A stretch of DNA of 64,000 bases from Nonomuraea africana (GTDB lineage: Bacteria; Actinomycetota; Actinomycetes; Streptosporangiales; Streptosporangiaceae): NCBI RefSeq assembly GCF_014873535.1, contig NZ_JADBEF010000001.1, positions 9,300,001 through 9,364,000 of the forward strand, in the 5' to 3' direction. Position 1 is the first letter of the stretch; the number at the start of each line of letters is the position of its first letter. A program made the position numbers and the translations under genes. The notes beneath the pieces are model-generated. The model made no database searches. It saw only the letters and a list, made by a program, of their open reading frames with translations, and had not been told where the DNA came from. Shown in pieces: positions 56,722-64,000 of the stretch.

Positions 56722-57000
56722 ATGGCCATCGAGGTTCGCATCCCGACCATCCTGCGCACCTACACCGACGGCGCCAAGGCCGTCGACGCGGAGGGCGCCA
56801 CGCTCGACGAGCTGATCAGCAACCTGGAGGCCCAGCACCCGGGCATCAAGGACCGGCTGGTCGACCAGGGAGCGCTGCGCCGCTTCGTGAACGTCTATCT
56901 CAACGACGAGGACGTCCGCTTCCTGGGCGGGCTCGGCACGCCTGTCGCCGACGGCGACACCGTGACCGTGCTCCCCGCGGTCGCGGGCGGTTCCCGCTAG
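56722..57000 (+). CDS. cysO: Sulfur-carrier protein CysO (ThiS/MoaD family)
   Basis: 92 residues, ubiquitin-like beta-grasp fold: MAIEVRIPTILRTYTDGAKAV, RRFVNVYLNDEDVRFLGGLGTPVADGDTVTVLPAVAGG. Its thiocarboxylated C-terminal glycine donates sulfide to O-phosphoserine on CysM. The protein does not end at Gly89-Gly90 but carries Ser91-Arg92, so a peptidase must expose the Gly-Gly before activation; the mec gene just upstream encodes a suitable JAMM protease. Otherwise very close to M. tuberculosis CysO. Confidence 0.94.
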   Translation: MAIEVRIPTILRTYTDGAKAVDAEGATLDELISNLEAQHPGIKDRLVDQGALRRFVNVYLNDEDVRFLGGLGTPVADGDTVTVLPAVAGGSR

Positions 57001-57010
57001 CACCCCGCGA

Positions 57011-57074
57011 GCCCGCTCCCGGCCCTGGTCCCGGCGTGCGATCTCCACGCCGGGCTGGGGTGCAGGGAACGGGC
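57011..57074 (+). terminator. Compound hairpin after cysO
   Basis: Inner perfect 9-bp stem CCCGGCGTG/CACGCCGGG (57030-57038 with 57046-57054) enclosed by GCCCGCTCCC/GGGAACGGGC (57011-57020 with 57065-57074). Probable terminator or processing structure. Confidence 0.6.
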
Positions 57075-57179
57075 CGCCCCTCCCAGGACCACTCCGATGT
57101 CCCGGGGCCTGCTGCTCTATGGGAGTGGGTCTCCGAGCTTCCGAACCAGTGTCGCCGGTGCCCCAGTCCCTAAGCGCCA

Positions 57180-57275
57180 GGGTTGTCGGGACTCGGGGTC
57201 TCTGAGGGCCTGGGTCGTCGTGACTCGGGGTTCCTGAGGGCCGAGGTCGCGGGGACTTCGGGTCTTCGAGGCCGG
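57180..57275. repeat. Three tandem copies of a 32-bp repeat
   Basis: Units 57180-57211, 57212-57243 and 57244-57275, consensus GGGTCGTCGGGACTCGGGGT then TTCTGAGGGCCG. They lie in the 462-bp gap between cysO and cysM, which holds no gene. Confidence 0.8.
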
Positions 57276-57360
57276 GCTTCGATGACTGTGGGATCCCACG
57301 GTCGTGAGGACGTCAAATCCTCGAGGCCGTAGGCCTTCGGGCTGGTCGTGGGGGCCTAGG

Positions 57361-57415
57361 GTGGTCCTGGTGGCCGGGCCGGGTGGTTTCGAGGGGCGCC
57401 GTGGTCCTGGTGGCC
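57361..57415. repeat. Direct repeat GTGGTCCTGGTGGCC, 40 bp apart
   Basis: 15-base copies at 57361-57375 and 57401-57415 just upstream of cysM. A third copy of the core GGTCCTGGTGGCC lies at ~56090, just upstream of mec, so the word flanks the mec-cysO pair. Confidence 0.7.
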
Positions 57416-57462
57416 CGTTTCATTCCCAGATGCTGTGAACGCCGACGCGGAAGCCGTACATC

Positions 57463-58410
57463 ATGCGTTTTGACTCTCTGATCGACTCCGTCGGTCGCAC
57501 CCCGCTCGTGGGACTGCCCCGGCTCTCGCCCTCCGACGACGTACGGATCTGGGCCAAGCTCGAGGACCGTAACCCCACCGGTTCGATCAAGGACCGTCCC
57601 GCGCTGTGGATGATCGAGCAGGCGGAGAAGGACGGCCTGCTCACCCCCGGCTGCACCATCCTCGAGCCCACCAGCGGCAACACCGGCATCTCGCTGGCCA
57701 TGTCGGCCCGGCTCAAGGGCTACAAGCTGATCTGCGTCATGCCGGAGAACACCTCGGACGAGCGCCGCCAGCTCCTGCGGATGTGGGGCGCCGAGATCAT
57801 CTCCTCGCCCGCGGCCGGCGGCTCGAACGAGGCGGTCAGGGTGGCCAAGCAGCTCGCGGCCGAGAACCCGTCGTGGGTGATGCTCTACCAGTACGGCAAC
57901 CCGGCCAACTGGCGCTCCCACTACGAGTCGACCGGGCCCGAGATTCTCGAGGACCTGCCGACCGTCACGCACTTCGTCGCGGGACTCGGCACCACGGGCA
58001 CGCTCATGGGCGTGGGCCGCTTCCTGCGCGAGCACCGTCCCGAGGTCCAGATCGTCGCCGCCGAGCCGCGCTACGGCGAGTTGGTGTACGGCCTGCGCAA
58101 CGTGGACGAGGGCTTCATCCCCGAGCTGTACGACGAGTCGGTGCTGACGACGCGGTTCTCGGTCGGCTCGGGTGACGCGCTGCGCCGTACCAGGGAGCTG
58201 CTGTCGACCGAGGGCATCTTCGCGGGCGTCTCCACCGGCGCGGCGCTGCACGCGGCGCTGGGGATGGCGGCCAAGGCGGTGAAGGCGGGAGCGCGGGCCG
58301 ACATCGTGTTCGTCGTGGCCGACGGCGGATGGAAGTATCTGTCGACGGGCGCCTACGAGGGCACGCTCGACGAGGCGGAGACCCGCCTGGAGGGCCAACT
58401 CTGGGCCTGA
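57463..58410 (+). CDS. cysM: O-phosphoserine sulfhydrylase / cysteine synthase CysM
   Basis: 315 residues. PLP enzyme that makes cysteine using CysO thiocarboxylate. PLP lysine K43 in NPTGSIKDRPA; EPTSGNTGISLAM binds substrate; GGLGTTGTLMG-type phosphate loop is AGLGTTGTLMGVG; VAAEPRYGELVYGL contains the arginine that selects O-phosphoserine in M. tuberculosis CysM (residue R220 there). C-terminus EGQLWA is the flexible lid tail of the actinobacterial CysM type. It is separated from cysO by 462 bp including repeats, unlike the tight M. tuberculosis arrangement. Confidence 0.95.
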   Translation: MRFDSLIDSVGRTPLVGLPRLSPSDDVRIWAKLEDRNPTGSIKDRPALWMIEQAEKDGLLTPGCTILEPTSGNTGISLAMSARLKGYKLICVMPENTSDERRQLLRMWGAEIISSPAAGGSNEAVRVAKQLAAENPSWVMLYQYGNPANWRSHYESTGPEILEDLPTVTHFVAGLGTTGTLMGVGRFLREHRPEVQIVAAEPRYGELVYGLRNVDEGFIPELYDESVLTTRFSVGSGDALRRTRELLSTEGIFAGVSTGAALHAALGMAAKAVKAGARADIVFVVADGGWKYLSTGAYEGTLDEAETRLEGQLWA

Positions 58411-58606
58411 CCCGCCCGCACCACCGCGGACTGCTTGCGTGCGTCGGCTGCGGCGGACGGTTTGCACAGACGTCGATCCGCCGTGGCATAGCGACCCGGC
58501 CGCTCACGCGCGTCGGCTTCGGCCGTCCGGGTGAGTCGATGTCCCGCATAGAACGGTCACGCCGATCGCCGCGCGGACCGAAGAAGCGAATGAGCGGGAG
58601 AAAACG

Positions 58607-58644
58607 AAAGGGGCCGCTGCCTGGTGTCAGGCAGCGGCCCCTTT
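58607..58644. terminator. Bidirectional terminator between cysM and DUF3352 gene
   Basis: Perfect 16-bp stem AAAGGGGCCGCTGCCT/AGGCAGCGGCCCCTTT with a 6-nt loop; A/T ends suit both directions. The preceding 58411-58606 holds nothing recognisable. Confidence 0.88.
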
Positions 58645-58654
58645 ACGGTCGGTG

Positions 58655-60553
58655 TTAGTTGAACAGCACGCGGAGTGAGAAGCTGGCCTCTCCGCCGCTC
58701 TGCTTGCCGCTCAGCCCCACGGCGCGGAAGACCTTGGCGTTGGCCTGGTCGTCGCCCTCGAGGGAGTTGATGTAGAGCGGCTCGAGCTTGTCCACGTCCA
58801 CGAAGAGCGCGAAGGTCGCCGCGTCCGCGTCGGGGATCGCGGTCGTGAAGGCCTCGCTCTCGCCCAGCGCGCCGTCCTCCGACAGGAGCTTGGCGTACTC
58901 GGGCGTGGTCGCCAGGGTCAGGGTGCCGTCGCCGGGAACCTTGGCGATCTGCGGCGCGGGCTGGCCGGCGTCGGTGAAGGACTTCTCGATCTTCCCGATG
59001 ACCTCCTGCGCCTTGGCGGGGTCGGTGACGATGCGGACGCCGACCTTCGGCATCTGGCCGGACTGGTTCATGCTCGCCAGCCCGTCGTTGTCGAGCGCCA
59101 CGGTCAGGTTCTTGCCGAGCAGCGTGGACAGGTCGGCCGGCAGGGACAGCCCGAACTTCTGCTGCGCCATGTCGGTGAACTGCTGGAAGCTGCCGTCGCC
59201 GCTGGCGGACAGGGTCTTCTGCAGCTCGGCCCACTGCTTGGTGATCGCCTCGTCGAGTCCGGAGATCGACAGCGCGCCCACGGTGGAGGCGGGCAGACCG
59301 CCGATGGAGGCGGCCTGCGGGTCGCCGGTGGACAGCTCCTCGGCGCCGCGCACGATGCCGGCGAACTCGGCGTAGGCGGAGTCGAAGCGCAGCGCGGCGG
59401 CGAACCTGGTGTTCTTCATCTTCTCGAACATCGCCTCGGACCCGGCGGGCACGGCGTCCTTGGCGAACTGGTTGGCCTTGCCGACGTGCATCCACATCGA
59501 CAGCACGCCGGTCTCACCCAGCGCGTCGAAGTCGCCGGTGAAGTCGGCGTCCTCCGACAGGACCGGGCCCGCGGCGAACTTGTCGGCCGTGGCCTGGTCG
59601 GCCGTGAGGAGCGCGTAGTCGTCGCGGAAGGAGAGACCGTACTTGTCGTCGCCCATCAGCTTGGCGATACCGGCCTTGGCCTGCGCCTCGTCCTTGACCT
59701 GGACGGCCACGGCGAAGCCGGGCTCCTTACCGCCCGCCGCGGGCGGGAGGATGGCCGCGCCGACCCTGCTGCCGAGCCACGGGTCGACGTCCTTGGCGAA
59801 GTCGATCTTGGCCAGGTCGTCGTTGTCGTCCTTGACCGCGTCGAACAGCGCCTTGCGGGGGTCGTCACCGGTGATCTTGTCCTTGGTGACGGTGAACTTC
59901 TTGGCCAGGCTGAACAGCGCGAGCTTCTGGTTGGCCGCGGGGTCGAGGTCGAGCCGCAGGTAGGCTACCGCGCCGCCGGGGAGCACCTCGTGCGGCTGCG
60001 TGCCGCCGCCGCCGAGGAACGAGCTGGCCGCCCAGACGCCGCCACCGCCGACCAGGACGACGAGCAGCGCGGCGATGCCGGCGATGAGCCAGCCCCTGCC
60101 GCCCTTCTTTCCCGAGGACGGCGGCTGCTGCGGGGGTCCCCATCCCTCGGGGCCCTGCTGCTGCCATGCCGACGGCTCCTGGACGGTCTGCTCGCCGTAG
60201 CCGTACTGCTGCTGGTTCTGCTGGCCGTACTGCGGCTGCTGGGGCTGGCCGTACGGGGGCTGCTGCTGGCCGTAGCCGGGCTGCTGCCCGTAGGCGGCCT
60301 GCTGGCCGTAGCCGGGCTGCGGCTGCTGGCCGTAGCCCTGCTGCTGGCCGTAGTCCTGCTGACCGTAACCCTGCTGGCCGTACGGCTGCTGCTGGGGCTG
60401 TTGCTGGTACGGCTGCTGCGGGGCGGAGGGCTGCTGGGGCGGGTAGGGCTGCTGGTACGGCTGACCGCCCTGCGCCGGGGGCTGGTCCTGGTTCCAACGG
60501 TAGGCCGTGGTCCGCTCGGGGTCCTGGCCGCCAGGGGGAGTATTCGCCGACAT
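58655..60553 (-). CDS. DUF3352 membrane-anchored protein with Gln/Gly/Tyr-rich head
   Basis: 632 residues from ATG 60553 (a GTG directly before it is possible). Residues ~1-140 are low complexity, with repeated GYGQQ and PYGQQ phrases. A membrane helix follows (GWLIAGIAALLVVLVGGGGVWAASSF), then a ~440-residue extracytoplasmic DUF3352 domain (HEVLPGGAVAYLRLDLDPAANQKLALFSLAKKF..., ending FSLRVLFN). DUF3352 proteins are common in actinobacteria and of unknown role. The prion-like head may drive clustering at the inner face; this is inference. Confidence 0.85.
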   Translation of the reverse strand: MSANTPPGGQDPERTTAYRWNQDQPPAQGGQPYQQPYPPQQPSAPQQPYQQQPQQQPYGQQGYGQQDYGQQQGYGQQPQPGYGQQAAYGQQPGYGQQQPPYGQPQQPQYGQQNQQQYGYGEQTVQEPSAWQQQGPEGWGPPQQPPSSGKKGGRGWLIAGIAALLVVLVGGGGVWAASSFLGGGGTQPHEVLPGGAVAYLRLDLDPAANQKLALFSLAKKFTVTKDKITGDDPRKALFDAVKDDNDDLAKIDFAKDVDPWLGSRVGAAILPPAAGGKEPGFAVAVQVKDEAQAKAGIAKLMGDDKYGLSFRDDYALLTADQATADKFAAGPVLSEDADFTGDFDALGETGVLSMWMHVGKANQFAKDAVPAGSEAMFEKMKNTRFAAALRFDSAYAEFAGIVRGAEELSTGDPQAASIGGLPASTVGALSISGLDEAITKQWAELQKTLSASGDGSFQQFTDMAQQKFGLSLPADLSTLLGKNLTVALDNDGLASMNQSGQMPKVGVRIVTDPAKAQEVIGKIEKSFTDAGQPAPQIAKVPGDGTLTLATTPEYAKLLSEDGALGESEAFTTAIPDADAATFALFVDVDKLEPLYINSLEGDDQANAKVFRAVGLSGKQSGGEASFSLRVLFN

Positions 60554-60567
60554 CACTCAACTCACAA

Positions 60568-60586
60568 AGTGGACTTATTGACCACT
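60568..60586. promoter_or_regulatory. Inverted repeat upstream of the DUF3352 gene
   Basis: AGTGG-N9-CCACT, perfect 5-bp arms, AT-rich spacer ACTTATTGA, 15-33 bp before the start. Possible operator or promoter element. Confidence 0.4.
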
Positions 60587-60653
60587 GAGAAGTTAGTGCA
60601 TGTGACTAGAGTGCTGGTTGCAAAGTACTGAAACACCCCAATTGTGACCCCGC

Positions 60654-60977
60654 CTAAACGCGGGTGAGCTCCTTGCGCTCGGCCCTGAGGTGCACCTCGC
60701 CCGTGTCGCTCGACTTCACGACCTCCCATGGCACGAACGTGCAGCCCGCGTAGACGACGCGGGCCAGCAGCTCCGACAGCCAGCCCAGCCTGCCCTGCCG
60801 GTCGCGGGTCAGGCCGAGCAGGAGCGGCGCGCGTCTCGCCGACACCGCGAGGCCGATGACGGTGTGGCTCTGCATGGACTCCGACCGGTTCCTGACCACG
60901 CGGACGTCCACGACGTGGCCGACCCACACGCCGTGCACGTCCCAGACCGACTGACCCATGAGAGCTGTCAAACTCAT
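60654..60977 (-). CDS. PRC-barrel-like small protein
   Basis: 107 residues from ATG 60977. Sequence MSLTALMGQSVWDVHGVWVGHVVDVRVVRNRSE... opens with the PRC-barrel phrase LMGQSVWDxxGxxVGxVxDVR, followed by a second small beta segment (LARVVYAGCTFVPWEVVKSSDTGEVHL). PRC-barrel proteins bind RNA or membranes in varied contexts; the role here is unknown. Divergent from the thioesterase-like gene. Confidence 0.82.
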   Translation of the reverse strand: MSLTALMGQSVWDVHGVWVGHVVDVRVVRNRSESMQSHTVIGLAVSARRAPLLLGLTRDRQGRLGWLSELLARVVYAGCTFVPWEVVKSSDTGEVHLRAERKELTRV

Positions 60978-61077
60978 GATCCAACTGTTCCACCCTGGGG
61001 GCGTTTCCGCAGGTAGGCGCGCTGATGGCGAGATGTCGTAGAGTATGGAGCCACTAGAACTTAGTTCGGGAGCAGGT

Positions 61078-61869
61078 ATGACGAAGTTCGACGAGGCGAC
61101 GCAGGCGATCAGGGTCGACGAGGGCACCTACGACGTGTGCCTCGATCCCGGCTACTCCATCGGCGGGCCGCTCAACGGCGGCTACCTGATGGCGGTGATC
61201 CTGCGGGCCGCGGTCGACTCCTCCCCGCACGAGCATCCGGTGAGCACGACCACCCAGTTCCTGAGGTCGCCCCGGCCGGGACCCGCCAAGGTGGTGGTGG
61301 AACAGCTGAAGGCGGGCCGGACGGCCGCCTTCACCAGGGCGAGGCTGATCCAGGACGACGTGCCGCAGCTCGAATCGTTGATCACGACCGCCACCCTGAC
61401 CGACGTTGAGCCGATATTTGCGGATAAATCGGGTGTGGTGTTGCCGGCAGTGGAGGACTGCGTCAAACTCCCCGACCCCAAGCCCGAGTCGGGCATGACG
61501 CTGAACGCGCAGATGGAGATGCGCTTCGACCCGCCCACAATTGGCTGGCTCACCGGCGCCCCCACGGGACGCCCCGAGGCCCGCGCCTACTTCAGGATGG
61601 CCGAGCCCCAGGACCCCGACCCCTACGTGCTGGCGCTGGCGGTCGACGCGCTGCCGCCCGTGGTGTTCTCCGCCGGGCTGCGCGGCTGGGCCCCGACCGT
61701 CGACCTGACCTGGCACCTGCGGGCGCTGCCCGCCCCCGGCTGGCTCACGCTGGTGGCGGGCGGCAGGCTCATCGCCGACGGCTGGTTCGACGAGGAGGTC
61801 GAGGTGTGGGACTCGGCGGGGCGGCTGGTGGCGCAGTCGCGGCAGCTGGCCAGGGTAGGACGAGGCTGA
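61078..61869 (+). CDS. TesB-like acyl-CoA thioesterase (double hotdog fold)
   Basis: 263 residues from ATG 61078. Two hotdog units: GYSIGGPLNGGYLMAVILRAAVDSSPHEHPVSTTTQFLRSPRPG, and PVVFSAGLRGWAPTVDLTWHLRALPAPGWLTLVAGGRLIADGWFDEEVEVWDSAGRLVAQSRQLAR. The D-x-T-x-H-x-R-x2-P strand and the closing R-L-V-A-Q-S-R-Q are typical thioesterase_3/TesB endings. Hydrolyses acyl-CoA esters; chain length unknown. Confidence 0.88.
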   Translation: MTKFDEATQAIRVDEGTYDVCLDPGYSIGGPLNGGYLMAVILRAAVDSSPHEHPVSTTTQFLRSPRPGPAKVVVEQLKAGRTAAFTRARLIQDDVPQLESLITTATLTDVEPIFADKSGVVLPAVEDCVKLPDPKPESGMTLNAQMEMRFDPPTIGWLTGAPTGRPEARAYFRMAEPQDPDPYVLALAVDALPPVVFSAGLRGWAPTVDLTWHLRALPAPGWLTLVAGGRLIADGWFDEEVEVWDSAGRLVAQSRQLARVGRG

Positions 61870-61917
61870 AAAACGCCGTGTGAGGATTCTTACGCTGTCG
61901 TGATCCCGCAGGTCGCC

Positions 61918-61923
61918 TACCCT
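61918..61923 (+). promoter_or_regulatory. Candidate -10 of murI (leaderless)
   Basis: TACCCT, 7 nt before the murI GTG; CTGTCG 17 nt further up is a plausible -35. Confidence 0.55.
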
Positions 61924-61930
61924 CTGAAAC

Positions 61931-62755
61931 GTGCCGGACGCGAGCATTGGAATCTTCGACAGCGGGGTGGGCGGCCTGACGGTCGCCAGAGCGATCATCG
62001 ATCAGCTGCCCCACGAGTCCATCACCTACGTGGCCGACACGGCCCGCCAGCCGTACGGGCCGAAACGGATCGCCGAGGTGCGCAAGTACGCGCTGGAGGT
62101 GATGGACCACCTCGTGGAGCACGACGTCAAGATGCTGGTCATCGCCTGCAACAGCGCGAGCGCGGCGGTCCTGCGCGACGCGCGGGAGCGCTACGACGTG
62201 CCGGTGGTGGAGGTGATCCAGCCGGCGACCAGGCGCGCGGTCAAGGCGACCCGCAACGGCAGGGTCGGCGTCATCGCCACCCGCGCCACGATCGAGTCGA
62301 TGGCCTACCACGACGCCTTCGCCGCCGCTCCGGACGTGAGCCTCATCGGCGTGGCCGCCCCCAGCCTGGTGGAGTACGTGGAGCGCGGCGAGACGATGAG
62401 CGACCAGCTCATCGAGACGGTCCGCGAGTACCTGGCGCCCATCCAGGAGGCCGGCTGCGACACCCTCATCCTCGGCTGCACCCACTACCCGCTGCTCACC
62501 GGCGCGATCTCCTACGTCGCGGGCGACGGCGTCACGCTCGTCTCCAGCGCGGAGGAGACGGCCAAGGACGTCTACCGGATCCTGCACGACCGCGGTCTCG
62601 TCAACGGTGCCACCTCCCCCCTGCACCGTTTCCGCGCGACCGGCGACTCCGCGCTCTTCGCCCAGTTGGGCAGGCGCTTTCTCGGGCCGGAGATCGACGC
62701 GGTCGAGCGGGCCGCTGTTGGGGGTAGCACCACCTCGAACGGGAGGTCCTCATGA
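61931..62755 (+). CDS. murI: Glutamate racemase
   Basis: 274 residues, GTG start. Supplies D-glutamate for peptidoglycan. Two catalytic cysteines: C73 (VIACNSASA) and C183 (LGCTHYPLL); D10-S11 in GIFDSGVGGLTVARAI. Overlaps the next gene by four bases. Order murI, Rv1339-like, rph as in mycobacteria. Confidence 0.96.
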   Translation: MPDASIGIFDSGVGGLTVARAIIDQLPHESITYVADTARQPYGPKRIAEVRKYALEVMDHLVEHDVKMLVIACNSASAAVLRDARERYDVPVVEVIQPATRRAVKATRNGRVGVIATRATIESMAYHDAFAAAPDVSLIGVAAPSLVEYVERGETMSDQLIETVREYLAPIQEAGCDTLILGCTHYPLLTGAISYVAGDGVTLVSSAEETAKDVYRILHDRGLVNGATSPLHRFRATGDSALFAQLGRRFLGPEIDAVERAAVGGSTTSNGRSS

Positions 62756-63504
62756 AGGTGACGATCGTCGGATGCTCGGGAAGCTTTCCCGGGCCGGACA
62801 GCCCCGCCTCCTGCTACCTGGTCGAGGCCGAGGGGTTCAGGATGCTGCTCGACTTCGGCAGCGGCTCCCTCGGCGTGCTCCAGCGTCACATCGGCCTGTA
62901 CGACCTCGACGCCATCTGCCTGACGCACCTGCACGCCGACCACTGCCTCGACATCTGCGGCTACCACGTGGCCCGCACGTACGGCCCCGGCGCGCCGTAC
63001 CCCCGGGTTCCCGTGTACGCGCCGGGTGACGCCCCGCGACGGCTGGCCGCCGCCTACGGGATGCCGGAGGAGCCCGGTCTCGAGACCGCCTTCGCGTTCA
63101 CCGCCCTGGAGCCGGGCCGGTTCGCCGTCGGCCCCTTCGAGGTCACGGCGGGGCTGGTGAACCACCCCGTCGAGGCCTACGGCTTCCGCGTCACGCACGG
63201 CGGCGTGACGCTCGCCTACTCGGGCGACACCGGTGAGTCGGAGGAGCTCGTGCGGCTGGCCGAGGGCGCCGACCTGCTGCTGTGCGAGGCGTCCTTCCTC
63301 GACGCGCCTGACCTGACCCCCGACCTGCACCTGACCGGACGGCAGGCGGCCGAGCACGCGGCGAAGGCCGAGGCGGGCAGGCTCGTGCTGACCCACCTGG
63401 TGCCGTGGAACGACAGCGCGAGGGTGCTGGAGGAGGCCGCGGGCGGCGGCTTCGGCGGGCCGATCGAGCTGGCCGCCAGCGGAGCCGTCTACTCCCTGTC
63501 CTGA
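62752..63504 (+). CDS. Metallo-beta-lactamase-fold phosphodiesterase (Rv1339-like)
   Basis: 250 residues. Metal motif HLHADH (59-64), further ligands H in VNHPVEAYGFRV, D in YSGDTGES and the final H in VLTHLVPWND. The RNase Z-like/class II cAMP phosphodiesterase layout and the position between murI and rph match M. tuberculosis Rv1339, reported as an atypical cAMP phosphodiesterase. ATGA overlap with murI. A nuclease role cannot be excluded from sequence. Confidence 0.92.
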   Translation: MKVTIVGCSGSFPGPDSPASCYLVEAEGFRMLLDFGSGSLGVLQRHIGLYDLDAICLTHLHADHCLDICGYHVARTYGPGAPYPRVPVYAPGDAPRRLAAAYGMPEEPGLETAFAFTALEPGRFAVGPFEVTAGLVNHPVEAYGFRVTHGGVTLAYSGDTGESEELVRLAEGADLLLCEASFLDAPDLTPDLHLTGRQAAEHAAKAEAGRLVLTHLVPWNDSARVLEEAAGGGFGGPIELAASGAVYSLS

Positions 63505-63521
63505 CCGTTCTGACACGGGGA

Positions 63522-63527
63522 TAGGGT
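63522..63527 (+). promoter_or_regulatory. Candidate -10 of rph (leaderless)
   Basis: TAGGGT, 7 nt before the rph ATG, with no ribosome-binding site. Confidence 0.5.
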
Positions 63528-63534
63528 GATCTGC

Positions 63535-64000
63535 ATGTCGCGACAGGATGGACGCACCCCTGACCAGCTCCGCCCGGTGAAGATCACCAGAGGGTGGATC
63601 AGTCATGCCGAGGGATCGGTGCTGGTGGAGTTCGGCGGCACCCGCGTGCTCTGCGCGGCCTCCGTCCAGGACAGCGTCCCGCGCTGGCGCAGGGGCAGCG
63701 GCCAGGGCTGGGTGACGGCCGAGTACGCCATGCTGCCGAGGGCGACCAACACCCGCAACGACCGCGAGTCGGTCAAGGGCAAGATCGGCGGGCGTACCCA
63801 CGAGATCTCCAGGCTGATCGGCCGCTCGCTGCGCGCCTGCGTCGACTACAAGGCGCTCGGCGAGAACTCGATCGTGCTCGACTGTGACGTCCTGCAGGCC
63901 GACGGCGGCACCCGCACCGCGGCGATCACCGGCGCCTACGTCGCGCTGGCCGACGCCGTCGCCTGGATGCGCGAGCGCAAGATGTGCCCGGGCGACCCGC
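63535..64000 (+). CDS. rph: Ribonuclease PH, N-terminal part (3' truncated by window)
   Basis: At least 155 residues, open to the window end. Phosphorolytic 3'-5' exoribonuclease that trims tRNA precursors. Starts MSRQDGRTPDQLRPVKITRGWISHAEGSVLVEFGGTRVLCAASV; then WVTAEYAMLPRATNTR and RTHEISRLIGRSLRACVDYKALGENSIVLDCDVLQADGGTRTAAITGAYVAL, the phosphate-binding region of RNase PH with its conserved arginines. Window cuts the last ~85 residues. Confidence 0.96.
   Translation, partial: MSRQDGRTPDQLRPVKITRGWISHAEGSVLVEFGGTRVLCAASVQDSVPRWRRGSGQGWVTAEYAMLPRATNTRNDRESVKGKIGGRTHEISRLIGRSLRACVDYKALGENSIVLDCDVLQADGGTRTAAITGAYVALADAVAWMRERKMCPGDP

Overview
The window is a 64 kb piece of a high-GC actinobacterial chromosome. 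Short intergenic gaps, frequent GTG starts, many leaderless-type promoters (a TAnnnT hexamer 6-7 nt before the start codon) and core proteins closest in motif and length to actinobacterial families all point this way. The mix of a Streptomyces-like FilP/Scy-type coiled-coil gene beside methylmalonyl-CoA epimerase, and a Mycobacterium-like order pncB-clpS-DUF2017-mec-cysO-cysM...murI-Rv1339-rph, suggests a filamentous actinomycete, perhaps Streptosporangiales. That placement is an inference; no rRNA is present. I saw no tRNA, rRNA, CRISPR array, insertion sequence or prophage.

Layout. 1-7.8 kb: end of rho, a HigBA-type toxin-antitoxin pair and a secreted protein lying between rho and rpmE, then rpmE-prfA-prmC-sua5 (translation and tRNA modification) and two unrecognised genes, one strongly repetitive. 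7.9-18.7 kb: glyA, a WecA-type polyprenyl-phosphate sugar-phosphate transferase, two AtpI/AtpZ-type small membrane proteins and the complete ATP synthase operon atpBEFHAGDC followed by a DUF2550 gene. 18.8-23.2 kb: PduO-type cobalamin adenosyltransferase, a DrrAB-like ABC exporter with its own NarL-type two-component system, and an anti-sigma-factor antagonist. 23.4-35 kb: TetR and aldehyde dehydrogenase, the mismatch-repair nuclease nucS divergent from a 3-hydroxyacyl-CoA dehydrogenase, hydrolases and an SDR, an AI-2E-family transporter, a DivIVA/FilP-like coiled-coil protein, methylmalonyl-CoA epimerase and thiolase. 35-53 kb: mostly accessory or envelope genes (membrane proteins, MarR, redox-inactive thioredoxin/TPR protein, secreted phospholipase-like and M43 protease-like proteins, LPxTG-type protein, AlgH, TetR-controlled drug exporter, second MFS, helicase), ending in a gene-poor, repeat-bearing stretch at 51.4-52.9 kb.

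53-64 kb: nicotinamidase and nicotinate phosphoribosyltransferase (NAD salvage), clpS, and a cysteine-synthesis module. That module holds a JAMM protease (mec), a sulfur-carrier protein (cysO) and O-phosphoserine sulfhydrylase (cysM). A short leader ORF ending Asp-Cys-Arg and alternative hairpins sit ahead of cysO, and the CysO C-terminus carries two residues beyond the Gly-Gly. The window closes with a DUF3352 protein, murI, an Rv1339-like phosphodiesterase and the start of rph.

The most interesting signals are the cysO leader/attenuator arrangement with the masked Gly-Gly tail, the unknown gene pair at 6.1-7.8 kb, the multi-site operator region ahead of marR, the alternative hairpins ahead of the coiled-coil gene, a perfect hairpin between atpD and atpC, an exact SigR-type promoter before rpmE, and tandem repeats at 51.6 and 57.2 kb.
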